64,000 bases of DNA from assembly GCA_021555075.1 (NCBI GenBank), contig JAKGBX010000002.1, positions 62,001 to 126,000 on the forward strand, read 5' to 3'. The stretch is from Rhodobacteraceae bacterium LMO-JJ12. Its GTDB lineage: Bacteria; Pseudomonadota; Alphaproteobacteria; Rhodobacterales; Rhodobacteraceae. The position numbers and the translations under genes are program-made. Below the pieces are notes generated by a model. The model saw only the letters and a program-made list of their open reading frames with translations. It ran no database searches and was not told where the DNA came from. Numbering within the stretch: position 1 is the stretch's first letter; the number at the start of each line of letters is the position of its first letter. Of this stretch, positions 1-7,743 are shown in pieces.

Positions 1-1956
1 TTGATTGTCGGCATGGATTTCCCAGCCGAGTTCTCCGGCGAAGGAGACCCGTAGGAGCATCGCAGCCTGTCCCGCGACGGTGGCGGTCTGGCGCGAAAGC
101 CACGGGAGGGTGAGGTCGGCATCTGATATCTCGGCCATCAGCGCGCGGGACTTGGGACCGGAGACGATGAGTGTGCCGTATTCGTTGGTGTGATCGGTTA
201 ATTCAATTTCAGACGTTTTGGGGAGGTTATGTCTGAGGTGCTCGAAATCATGCCATTGGGCGGCGGCTGCTGTGATCAGGGTGAACAATTCCTCGTCGTG
301 GCGGATGATCGACATTTCGGTGAGGATGCGGCCGCGATGGTCGGGGAAATAGGCCAGGTTCATGCGGCCGACCTTGGGCAATGCCCCGGCAATCAGGCCG
401 CGCAGCCATTCGGCAGCGCCATCGTTGCGCAGGGTGAAGCGCGAGAAACCAGGCAGATCGAGCACGCCGACATGATCGCGCACGGCTTCGCATTCTTCGC
501 GAACGCGCGTGGCCCAAGGGCCAGCGCGATTCCAGGTTTGGGTGGCGTCATGCGAGGTGTCATCGCCGGGTTGGGCGAACCAGTTGGCGCGTTCCCAACC
601 ATTATAGGCGCCCATGACGCCGCCGAGGGCTTTGATGCGGTCATGCACGGGCGAGAGTTTGCGGTCGCGCCCGGCGGGCCATTCGTGATGCGGGAAATGC
701 ATGGCGTATTCGTTGCCATAGGTCTCCATTCCCTTGGCGACGCAATAGGCGGGGTCGGTGTAATCGGTGTAGCGGCGCGGATCAACGGCCCACATGTCCC
801 ATTCGGGCGCACCCTCGACGATCCATTCGGCCAGCACCTTGCCCGCGCCGCCGCCTTGGGCGATGCCGAAGGTAAAGACGCAAGCCTCAAAGGCATTTTT
901 GACGCCGGGCATTGGGCCGAGCAGCGGCAGGCCATCGGGGGCATAGGGGATTGGGCCGTTGATCACCCGGCTGATACCGGAGGTGCCGAGAAGGGGCACG
1001 CGCTCCATTGCGTCGGTTACGATGTCTTCGATGCGGTCGAGATCGTCGGGGTAGAGTTGGAAGCTAAAATCATCCGGCATTGGATCATCGGGATTGACCC
1101 AATGGGCGCGGCAGTTGGGTTCGTAAGGGCCGAGATTGAAGCCGTTTTTTTCTTGCCGCAGGTAGTAAGAAACGTCGACATCGCGCAAAAGAGGCAGTTT
1201 AGAGCCTGATTTCTTGCTCCAAGCTGTGATTTCGGGGATTTCTTCGGAGAGTAGATATTGATGGCTCATAACCATCATTGGCACGGTGCGCCCGCCGTAG
1301 GGTTTGAACCATTCTCCGACGCGCTGGGCGTAGTATCCGGCGGCGTTGACGACGTAGTCGCAGGCGATATCGCCTTTCTCAGTGTGGACCGTCCATGTGC
1401 CGTCGTCATGCTGGGTCACGCCGGTGGCGGGGGTGAAGCGGTGAATGGACTGGCCCATGTCACGCGCACCCTTGGCCAGAGCCTGGGTTAGCTGGGCTGG
1501 GTCGATATCGCCGTCATGCGGATCGTAGAGCGCGCCAGCGAGATCGTGGGTTTCAAGGAAGGGGTAGCGGGCCTTGGCTTCTTCGGGAGTCAGGATTTCG
1601 ATGTCCATGCCCTGATAAAGGCCCATGCCCTTGGCGCGCTCAAACTCCTGCATCCGCTCTTTGGTATGTGCGAGCCGAAGCGAGCCGGTTTGGTGATAGT
1701 TCATCGGGTAGTCGACCTCGTCTCCGAGGCGGGCGTAAAGCTCGGTCGAATAGCGTTGCATGTTCATGATCGACCAGGAGGTCGAGAAGGTCGGAACGTT
1801 GCCCGCTGCGTGCCATGTGGACCCGGCGGTGAGTTCGTTTTTTTCGAGCAGCACGCAATCGCTCCAACCCTTGAGGCCGAGATGATAGAGTACTGAGGCG
1901 CCAATGACGCCGCCCCCGATAATGACGACGCGGGCTTGGGCGGGCAGATCGGACAT
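1..1956 (-). CDS. FAD-dependent dimethylglycine/sarcosine dehydrogenase-like protein (DAO + GcvT), 3' end beyond window
   Basis: Reading leftward from an ATG at 1956, an open frame of 652 residues runs off the window start. The N-terminus has a dinucleotide-binding motif (IIGGGVIGAS, residues 12-21) and the STWHAAGN segment (residues 46-53), whose His49 matches the covalent flavin attachment histidine of dimethylglycine and sarcosine dehydrogenases. A DAO domain is followed from about residue 430 by a GcvT-type folate-binding domain, the arrangement used to oxidise N-methyl groups and pass the one-carbon unit to tetrahydrofolate. It starts 6 bases after the LysE gene and is last in the visible operon. 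The exact substrate (dimethylglycine, sarcosine or another methylated amine) cannot be read from sequence. The true stop is outside the window. Confidence 0.85.
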   Translation of the reverse strand, partial: MSDLPAQARVVIIGGGVIGASVLYHLGLKGWSDCVLLEKNELTAGSTWHAAGNVPTFSTSWSIMNMQRYSTELYARLGDEVDYPMNYHQTGSLRLAHTKERMQEFERAKGMGLYQGMDIEILTPEEAKARYPFLETHDLAGALYDPHDGDIDPAQLTQALAKGARDMGQSIHRFTPATGVTQHDDGTWTVHTEKGDIACDYVVNAAGYYAQRVGEWFKPYGGRTVPMMVMSHQYLLSEEIPEITAWSKKSGSKLPLLRDVDVSYYLRQEKNGFNLGPYEPNCRAHWVNPDDPMPDDFSFQLYPDDLDRIEDIVTDAMERVPLLGTSGISRVINGPIPYAPDGLPLLGPMPGVKNAFEACVFTFGIAQGGGAGKVLAEWIVEGAPEWDMWAVDPRRYTDYTDPAYCVAKGMETYGNEYAMHFPHHEWPAGRDRKLSPVHDRIKALGGVMGAYNGWERANWFAQPGDDTSHDATQTWNRAGPWATRVREECEAVRDHVGVLDLPGFSRFTLRNDGAAEWLRGLIAGALPKVGRMNLAYFPDHRGRILTEMSIIRHDEELFTLITAAAAQWHDFEHLRHNLPKTSEIELTDHTNEYGTLIVSGPKSRALMAEISDADLTLPWLSRQTATVAGQAAMLLRVSFAGELGWEIHADNQ

Positions 1957-1962
1957 GGTTGT

Positions 1963-2586
1963 TTACTCCCAGATAAGACGGACTGCGAGGCCGCCGAAGA
2001 TGAGTGCGGTCAGCTTGTTGAGCGGACCGGTTATACGTTGCAGCGCAGTGCGGAAGACCCCTGCGGCGGCGCCATAGGCGGAGGTGATGATCATGCCGGT
2101 GAGCGAAAAGAGCACACCGAGGATCAGGATTTGATGCCATATCGGGCCGATGGCCGGGTCGGCGAATTGCGGCAGGAAGGCGAGGATAAAGAGCGCCACC
2201 TTCGGGTTGAGAAGATTGGTGATGAACCCGCGCTTGAGGGCGGAATAGAGACGCTTTTCGCCATTTGAGTGGTTCGGTTGAACGGGTGCCCGCCATGCTT
2301 TGACGGCGAGCCATAACAGGTAGGCCGCACCGACCCAGCGAAGGAATTCATAAGCCAGGGGGCTGGCCATCAGCAGGGCGGACAAACCGAGGGCGGCGAG
2401 GATCGTGTGCGTCAGACCGCCGAGCGAAATACCTGCCGCCGCCGCAATCCCTGCGCGCGGGCCGCCGGAGAGCCCCGAAGCAGAGGCAAACAAAACGTCA
2501 GCACCGGGCGTCAGGTTGAGCAGGATGCCGGCGCCGAGAAAGGCCGAAATGGTGAGAGGGTCCATGGCAAGTAGCGTCTCTAACAT
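1963..2586 (-). CDS. LysE/RhtB-family amino-acid exporter
   Basis: A 207-residue, very hydrophobic protein with about six membrane segments. The N-terminal region (ILLNLTPGADVLFASASGLSG) matches the conserved NPGPD-like start of LysE/RhtB translocators, which export amino acids or small zwitterions across the inner membrane. It begins 3 bases after the GFA gene and ends 6 bases before the flavoprotein, so it is probably translated from the same mRNA. In this setting it may export a product or analogue of the methylated substrate handled by the flavoprotein; that is inference. Confidence 0.85.
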   Translation of the reverse strand: MLETLLAMDPLTISAFLGAGILLNLTPGADVLFASASGLSGGPRAGIAAAAGISLGGLTHTILAALGLSALLMASPLAYEFLRWVGAAYLLWLAVKAWRAPVQPNHSNGEKRLYSALKRGFITNLLNPKVALFILAFLPQFADPAIGPIWHQILILGVLFSLTGMIITSAYGAAAGVFRTALQRITGPLNKLTALIFGGLAVRLIWE

Positions 2587-2589
2587 TGG

Positions 2590-2961
2590 CTATTCCTTCT
2601 GCGGCAAGCCATCGGCGATGGTGTAGTAGTCGCCTTTGTCGGCGGTGAAGATATGCTTTTCGAGGTTGAGCCCGGTTGGTTTGCTCAGAGCGCCGAGAGC
2701 GAAGCTGATCGTGTCTTCATCGTGCGCTTTCCAGAACAGGAAGGAACCGCAGCGCGGGCAGAAGCCGCGCTTGGCGGTTGCGGAGGAGGCAAACCATTTA
2801 GCTGCGCCGGAGATGGTCAGATCCGATTCGGTCACGTAGGCAGACGACCAGATTCCGCCGGATTGGGCGCGGCATTGGCTGCAGTGGCACATTGAAGCGC
2901 CTTTTGGGGCGGCGGCGGTTTGGAAAGTGATATCGCCGCAGAGGCAGCTGCCTTTGATCAT
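2590..2961 (-). CDS. GFA (glutathione-dependent formaldehyde-activating, CENP-V) family protein
   Basis: A 123-residue protein with the GFA zinc ligands: CxC at residues 6-8, CHCSQC at 25-30 and CPRC at 68-71. The founding member was reported to speed formation of S-hydroxymethylglutathione from formaldehyde and glutathione; that activity is disputed and most members are uncharacterised. Its place next to a demethylating flavoprotein, whose reaction can release formaldehyde when folate is limiting, makes a formaldehyde-handling role plausible here. It lies 11 bases after the regulator gene and 3 bases before lysE. Confidence 0.85.
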   Translation of the reverse strand: MIKGSCLCGDITFQTAAAPKGASMCHCSQCRAQSGGIWSSAYVTESDLTISGAAKWFASSATAKRGFCPRCGSFLFWKAHDEDTISFALGALSKPTGLNLEKHIFTADKGDYYTIADGLPQKE

Positions 2962-2972
2962 GTGTAGTCGTC

Positions 2973-3542
2973 CTAATACACCGGGGGGGCGATGACCCAG
3001 ATCGCCTGGGCCGGTTGATCATAAGGATTGGCCCATTCAAAAGGTTCGCCCCGGATGCGGAAGCTGTCGCCTGGGTGGATGGTGAAACAGCGCCCCGAAA
3101 TGGTCAGGTCGAGCTTGCCCGTGATCAGGTAGCCGACCTCTTGGGTGGGACGGGTAACGACCTCGTCGATACGCGAGTGCGGCTCAAACGTGGAATGAAC
3201 CATTTCGAAATCATCGGTGAGGTCAGGAGAAAGCAATTCCTCGACCAAACCAGCATCATTGGAGCCGATAGCGCGGCGCGCGTCTTTGCGAACCACAAGG
3301 CCAGCCTCGTTAGCGGGTGCTGGTGCTTGGCCGAAGAGAAGTGACACGGGCACATCCAATGCAGCGGCGAGATGGCGCAGATCGGTGATGTTGGGTTCGG
3401 AGAGGTCACGCTCAACCTGGCTGAGCCAGCCGACGGAGCGGCCAAGCCTATCCGCCAGATCGTTCAGTGTCAGCCCACGCGATTTGCGAAGGGCACGGAT
3501 GTCGAGGCCGAGTGTGGCTGGGTTTGCCGGATGATGTTGCAT
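2973..3542 (-). CDS. XRE-family transcriptional regulator with C-terminal cupin domain
   Basis: 189 residues. An XRE helix-turn-helix occupies roughly residues 13-70 (TLNDLADRLGRSVGWLSQVE is the recognition region), and a cupin_2 sensor domain occupies about 110-187. Proteins of this design (PuuR and relatives) usually repress or activate an adjacent operon for amines or amino acids, with the cupin binding the ligand. It is the first gene of the minus-strand operon, and a strong inverted repeat lies 27-56 bases upstream of its start, suggesting autoregulation. Confidence 0.88.
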   Translation of the reverse strand: MQHHPANPATLGLDIRALRKSRGLTLNDLADRLGRSVGWLSQVERDLSEPNITDLRHLAAALDVPVSLLFGQAPAPANEAGLVVRKDARRAIGSNDAGLVEELLSPDLTDDFEMVHSTFEPHSRIDEVVTRPTQEVGYLITGKLDLTISGRCFTIHPGDSFRIRGEPFEWANPYDQPAQAIWVIAPPVY

Positions 3543-3568
3543 TTTGTGGCCGTGAAATTTGAGCGTCG

Positions 3569-3598
3569 TTTTTCACGGTGACTGATTCGCGTGAAAAA
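3569..3598. promoter_or_regulatory. Inverted repeat, probable operator of the XRE-cupin operon
   Basis: TTTTTCACG (3569-3577) and CGTGAAAAA (3590-3598) form perfect 9-base arms around a 12-base spacer. A further CGTGAAA lies at 3551-3557. The repeat sits directly upstream of the regulator gene and faces the end of the msrC-like gene on the other side, so the site can only serve the leftward operon. Confidence 0.5.
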
Positions 3599-3638
3599 AC
3601 AAAGAAAAATTTCATGGCGAGTGATTTCGTATGGTGGA

Positions 3639-4091
3639 TCAGGCGCCGAAAATGCGCGTCAGAATGCCGGAAAGGCGGTTTGCATCCTCGGGCGTGAAGG
3701 CGGCGGGTTGATTGCTGTCAATATCGAGCACGCCGAGAAGGGTGCCATGGGCGTCCTGAACGGGGATAACCAGCTCCGAGCGCGTACTGCTGGCGCAGGC
3801 GATGTGGTCTGGGAAAGCCTCGACATCATCAACTAGCTGCACCTGCCTGGTGCGCGCAGCGGCACCGCACACGCCGCGAGAGAACGGGATTTGCAGGCAA
3901 CCGTGGCCACCTTGGTAGGGGCCGATCTTGAGCATTTCCGGGCCGGTTACACGATAGAAGCCGGTCCAGTCAAAGCGATCATCGGAATGATGAATCTCGC
4001 AAGCGAGGGTGGCCATAAGCGCAATAATGTCGTCTTCGCCAGCGGCCAAGGCGAGCAGGGATTGTTCAAGCGTGTCGTAGTTGACCAGCAT
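3639..4091 (-). CDS. msrC: Free methionine-(R)-sulfoxide reductase (GAF domain)
   Basis: 150 residues forming a single GAF domain. Cys65, Cys75 and Cys99 have the 10 and 24 spacing of the three redox cysteines of E. coli fRMsr (84, 94, 118). The motifs SRGVCGAAA and DHIACASSTRSELVIPV are also family-typical. The enzyme reduces free Met-(R)-sulfoxide in the cytoplasm. The frame stays open to 4160, but that longer start would overlap the end of the esterase gene; the ATG at 4091 gives the usual family length. Confidence 0.9.
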   Translation of the reverse strand: MLVNYDTLEQSLLALAAGEDDIIALMATLACEIHHSDDRFDWTGFYRVTGPEMLKIGPYQGGHGCLQIPFSRGVCGAAARTRQVQLVDDVEAFPDHIACASSTRSELVIPVQDAHGTLLGVLDIDSNQPAAFTPEDANRLSGILTRIFGA

Positions 4092-4113
4092 GGGGAGACC
4101 TTTGCGGGACGTT

Positions 4114-5151
4114 TCAGGAAAGAGCGCTCTTGAGCCAGGCTGCGGATTTCTGGATGGCATCGCGGCCTTGGGGGATAACTTTGGTCAGTGAAAGGAAGGC
4201 GTGGACCTGACCGGGGTATTTGAGCAGTTCGACGGGTACACCCGCATTATCCAGCGCTTTGGCGTGCGACAGGCCATCGTCCCATAGCGGATCATGCCCG
4301 CCGATAATAATCATGGCGGGGGGCTGAGTGGCGAGATGCGGTGATAGCAGGGGAGAGACGCGGGGATCGGTGCGATCTTGGCCGTCCGGGAGGTAGAGCG
4401 AGAGATACCAGTCAATCCGATCGGCGGCGAGTAGGGGTTGATCGCGCAGATCCTGCATGGATTTTGAAGTGAGGCGGCCGTCAAGGCCGGGATAGATCAG
4501 CAATTGGGCCGCCGGAAGCGGAAGGTTCGCCGCAAGGAGGTCGTGCATCAGGCAGGCTGCCAAGTTGCCCCCGGCGCTATCGCCGCCTACGGCGAGGTGT
4601 TCGGGCGTGATGTTGAGACCGCCGGCACCATCGAGGAGGGCATGGTAACAGGCCAGCACATCATCGGGCGCGGCGGGGAATTTGTGTTCGGGTGCGAGGC
4701 GGTAATCATAGGAAATAACGCGAACACCGGAGAGATCGGCCAGCGCGCCGCAGAGTCCATCGTGAGTGTCTATACTGCCCTGCACCCAGCCACCGCCATG
4801 GAGATAGAGCAGCGTGGGTTGTGCGGCGTTGGGGTCACGCCCGGCGGGGGTATAGATGCGCGCGGCACGTTCGCCCGCTGCGCCGGGGAGGGTGATGTCG
4901 GTTTTGTTGACGGAGGGCGGGCAGGGATGCTCGAACTTGGAGGCGAGCGTGGCGATCTGGGCGCGGCTTTGTTCGAGTGTCGGGGGCTGATCGGGATCGC
5001 GCAAAAGCGAAACGAGATCGGTCGCGGCCTGTGCCTTAGGGTCGATTTGGCGACCGGCGATTGTGGTGAGGCGCCCGGCATAGACGAAACGCACGAGTGG
5101 TTCGGGCAGGAAAACCTTTAGCAGCCCCCAGATCAGTTTCAGTTTTTGCAT
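4114..5151 (-). CDS. Alpha/beta hydrolase, hormone-sensitive lipase (HSL) family esterase
   Basis: 345 residues. The oxyanion-hole motif HGGG is at 118-121, the nucleophile elbow GDSAGG at 190-195 (Ser192), an acidic segment GGHDPLWDDG follows, and a late GQVHAF supplies the catalytic His. This is the HSL (family IV) esterase pattern acting on short or medium acyl esters. The gene lies 22 bases upstream of msrC and about 105 bases after the thiolase, from which it is separated by a terminator-like hairpin. The natural substrate is unknown. Confidence 0.85.
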   Translation of the reverse strand: MQKLKLIWGLLKVFLPEPLVRFVYAGRLTTIAGRQIDPKAQAATDLVSLLRDPDQPPTLEQSRAQIATLASKFEHPCPPSVNKTDITLPGAAGERAARIYTPAGRDPNAAQPTLLYLHGGGWVQGSIDTHDGLCGALADLSGVRVISYDYRLAPEHKFPAAPDDVLACYHALLDGAGGLNITPEHLAVGGDSAGGNLAACLMHDLLAANLPLPAAQLLIYPGLDGRLTSKSMQDLRDQPLLAADRIDWYLSLYLPDGQDRTDPRVSPLLSPHLATQPPAMIIIGGHDPLWDDGLSHAKALDNAGVPVELLKYPGQVHAFLSLTKVIPQGRDAIQKSAAWLKSALS

Positions 5152-5212
5152 GTGCCGTCCCCCTTGTTGGCGCGATGATAGGGGCGAAGTGCAAGCAGGG
5201 GAAACCGAAAAC

Positions 5213-5234
5213 AGCCGGGATTATGGCCCCGGCT
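5213..5234 (-). terminator. Intrinsic terminator after the thiolase gene
   Basis: AGCCGGG (5213-5219) pairs with CCCGGCT (5228-5234). On the minus strand the hairpin is followed by GTTTTCGGTTT, consistent with factor-independent termination of the thiolase transcript. Confidence 0.5.
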
Positions 5235-5256
5235 GATTCAATCGTTTTAGGGTGTA

Positions 5257-6429
5257 TTAGACCCGCTCAATCGCTATCGCGGTGCCTTCGCCGCCACCGA
5301 TACAGATGGCCGCGATACCCCGTTTGAGGCCGCGCTTTTCGAGGGCATTGAGCAATGTAACCACGATGCGGGTGCCGGACGCGCCGATGGGATGGCCAAG
5401 GGCACACGCACCGCCGTTGACGTTCACGATATCGCGGGTGAGGCCCATTTCCTTCATGAAGGCCATGGGAACAACGGCAAACGCCTCGTTGACCTCCCAG
5501 AGATCGACATCGAACTTGTCCCAACCAAGACGCTCAAGCAGCTTTTGCGCAGCGGGGACCGGCGCGGTCGGGAACATCGCCGGAGCCTGTGCATGAGAGG
5601 CATGGCCCAGAATGCGGGCGCGGATATTGAGGCCATTGGATTCGGCATGATCGCGTGAGGCCAACACAAGAGCAGCGGCACCATCGGAAATTGACGAACT
5701 ATTGGCGGCAGTGACCGTGCCACCCTTGCGGAAGGCGGGTTTCAGCATCGGGATCTTTTCGGGGCGTGCCTTGCCGGGTTGCTCGTCGGTGGTGATCATC
5801 TCTTCGCCGGTGCGCGAATGGATGGTGAAGGGTGAAATTTCATCAGCGAAGGCGCCAGTGCGTTCGGCCTCCAGCGCGTTGGACAGGGACGCCAGCGCAT
5901 ATTGGTCCTGTGCCTCACGGGTAAATTGGAAGGCTTCGGCGCAGTCCTCGGCGAAAGTGCCCATCAGGCGGCCCTTGTCATAGGCATCCTCAAGGCCGTC
6001 GAGGAACATGTGGTCCTTGACCTCTTGGTGGCCGATACGGGCACCACCGCGCATCTTGGGCAGGATGTAGGGGGAGTTCGACATTGATTCCATGCCGCCA
6101 GCAACCATCGTGGAGTTGTGGCCGAGCGCGATTTGATCAAAGGCCATCATCGCGGTGCGCATGCCCGAGCCGCACATCTTGTTGAGCGTGGTGGCAGGCA
6201 CCTCTTCACCCAGACCAGCGGCGAAACCGGCCTGACGTGCGGGGGCCTGACCCTGACCGGCGGGCAGGACGCAGCCCATAAGGAGTTCATCAACTGTCTG
6301 GACGCCTGCGTCCCTGAGCGCGGCGCGAATAGCAGAGCCGCCGAGCTCAGCAGCAGCGACGCCGTCGAAGACACCCTGAAACCCGCCCATAGGCGTGCGT
6401 GACGCTCCTGCAATAACAACCTCGTTCAT
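5257..6429 (-). CDS. Acetyl-CoA C-acetyltransferase (thiolase)
   Basis: 390 residues, the normal thiolase length. The acylated cysteine is in NKMCGSGM (Cys86), followed later by NEAFA, GHPIGASG (His346) and CIGGGEG (Cys376). These residues condense two acetyl-CoA or cleave acetoacetyl-CoA/3-ketoacyl-CoA. The open frame continues upstream to 6972, but that extension is antisense to the STAS gene and has no thiolase homology, so the ATG at 6429 is preferred. A biosynthetic role (PHB, ethylmalonyl-CoA pathway) or degradative role cannot be separated by sequence alone. Confidence 0.92.
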   Translation of the reverse strand: MNEVVIAGASRTPMGGFQGVFDGVAAAELGGSAIRAALRDAGVQTVDELLMGCVLPAGQGQAPARQAGFAAGLGEEVPATTLNKMCGSGMRTAMMAFDQIALGHNSTMVAGGMESMSNSPYILPKMRGGARIGHQEVKDHMFLDGLEDAYDKGRLMGTFAEDCAEAFQFTREAQDQYALASLSNALEAERTGAFADEISPFTIHSRTGEEMITTDEQPGKARPEKIPMLKPAFRKGGTVTAANSSSISDGAAALVLASRDHAESNGLNIRARILGHASHAQAPAMFPTAPVPAAQKLLERLGWDKFDVDLWEVNEAFAVVPMAFMKEMGLTRDIVNVNGGACALGHPIGASGTRIVVTLLNALEKRGLKRGIAAICIGGGEGTAIAIERV

Positions 6430-6531
6430 GATAATTCCTCCGATTGGTTGGGCCCTGCATACCGAATGGTAAGGATTGCGGTCTAGTCTAAGGGGCAATC
6501 TTACGTAGTTATACGGCACCCTGGAGGCAAG

Positions 6532-6870
6532 ATGAATCTGGAAACTAGCGACGCGGGCGACTTTCAGGTCGTGACAGTTCAGGAACAGCGAATCGATGCG
6601 GCGGTGGCGATCCGTTTCAAGGACAGAATGCGAGAAGTGACCGCCACCGATTCTCCGCATGTCGTGCTGGACCTCAGTCAGGTGGAATTTGTCGATTCCA
6701 GCGGGCTGGGCGCCATCGTTGCGGCGATGAAGCAGTTGGGCAGCACGCGGCGGCTGGATCTGGCCGGGCTGACGCCGGCGGTAGAGCGGGTGTTCCGCCT
6801 GACGCGAATGGACACTGTGTTCACCATTCACGAGAGCGTGGCGCAGGCGCAGGCGGTCTACATCAGTTAG
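6532..6870 (+). CDS. STAS-domain anti-sigma factor antagonist (SpoIIAA/RsbV type)
   Basis: 112 residues forming one STAS domain. VEFVDSSGLGAI (residues 51-62) contains the serine (Ser57) that partner kinases phosphorylate to switch such antagonists off. The gene is divergent from the thiolase and followed after 10 bases by its expected partner kinase. No sigma factor or PP2C phosphatase is adjacent, so the downstream target is unknown. Confidence 0.85.
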   Translation: MNLETSDAGDFQVVTVQEQRIDAAVAIRFKDRMREVTATDSPHVVLDLSQVEFVDSSGLGAIVAAMKQLGSTRRLDLAGLTPAVERVFRLTRMDTVFTIHESVAQAQAVYIS

Positions 6871-6880
6871 GCTTGCGACG

Positions 6881-7402
6881 ATGCGACCGGAAACAAACTC
6901 AGCATTCAGCATCGGAAGAATAGGTGGCATGCCAGAGGACAAGTTGGCGCAACCGAATAGGCCTGTTTGCATCAGGCTCTCCTTTGTCAGCGGCGAGTTG
7001 GAGGTGCGCGCCGCGCTTGGTCAACTCATGCGCGCGCTTGCGCCAATAAGATTGGCCGATGTGGATGAAAACACTGTTGAACTGGTGCTGGGCGAGGTTC
7101 TCAATAATGTTGTGGAGCACGCATATGGGCCAGATGCCTCGGGGCGGATCACCATGGACTGCGTTTTGGAGGAAGGAAGCTTACAGTTCTGTGTCCGTGA
7201 TGGCGGGAGAGCCCTTCCAGGGAAGCATCTGCCGGTTGGTCGCGCGCCTGATCTCGACCGCCCCTGCCATGAGTTGCCCGAAGGCGGTTTCGGCTGGTTT
7301 CTGGTGCACAGCCTTGCGGTTGAGTTGAGCTATCGACGTGACGCAGAACGCAACGTGTTGAGCTTTGGCATTGCGTTGAGCCAAACTGGTGGGGCGGCCT
7401 GA
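6881..7402 (+). CDS. ATP-binding anti-sigma regulatory kinase (SpoIIAB/RsbW-like HATPase)
   Basis: 173 residues. The GHKL ATPase motifs are visible: an N-box around VLGEVLNNVVEHAYG, a G1-like VRDGG, and a G2-like GGFGWFLV. Such proteins bind a target or phosphorylate a STAS partner. An internal ATG at 6930 would give a shorter protein with less N-terminal extension; the first ATG is kept because it lies 10 bases after the STAS stop. This is a two-gene partner-switching module. Confidence 0.82.
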   Translation: MRPETNSAFSIGRIGGMPEDKLAQPNRPVCIRLSFVSGELEVRAALGQLMRALAPIRLADVDENTVELVLGEVLNNVVEHAYGPDASGRITMDCVLEEGSLQFCVRDGGRALPGKHLPVGRAPDLDRPCHELPEGGFGWFLVHSLAVELSYRRDAERNVLSFGIALSQTGGAA

Positions 7403-7743
7403 CACCGGTGCAATCTATGTTGGTGGCCAACCCTGCCCGGCCAGGACCAGCTTGATGAACGGGTTCAAACCGCTCTCGCCATGCTTTGATAGCGCAGCGG
7501 ACAATCTTTGAATCGCCCAAATTCGCCCGCAATGCCGCCCAATTTTGATGTGATACAGAAAGGGTAGCTGCATATAGCTTCCCTCGGCGCCGCGTGTTAA
7601 CAGCCCCCACCCAGTGCGCGGTGCCGAGGTACTTATTTCCCCCCTTCCATAAATTGATGTCCTTCAGTCGAACGCAACGATGCGATTGGCAATTCAACGC
7701 ACGCGCCCTAGGGTTCAGCAAGATTGACCAAGGGGTGTTTCGT
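7403..7743. other. Intergenic region, no supported gene
   Basis: 341 bases between the anti-sigma kinase and gamma-glutamyltransferase. Open frames here are short or are extensions of the neighbours. A small inverted repeat (GTTGG/CCAAC, 7419-7431) follows the kinase stop. I see no tRNA, no transposon end and no clear promoter. Confidence 0.5.

Noticed and set aside
229-1209. 326-codon plus-strand open frame, plus others up to 2268
   Set aside because: Lies antisense to the DAO/GcvT flavoprotein, whose frame has clear family motifs; the plus-strand translation has none and reflects high third-position GC.
6430-6972. N-terminal extension of the thiolase frame
   Set aside because: Antisense to the STAS gene and unrelated to thiolase; the ATG at 6429 gives the standard protein.
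7455-7480. GGTTCAAACC, resembling a tRNA T-loop
   Set aside because: No acceptor stem, D-arm or anticodon arm can be built around it.
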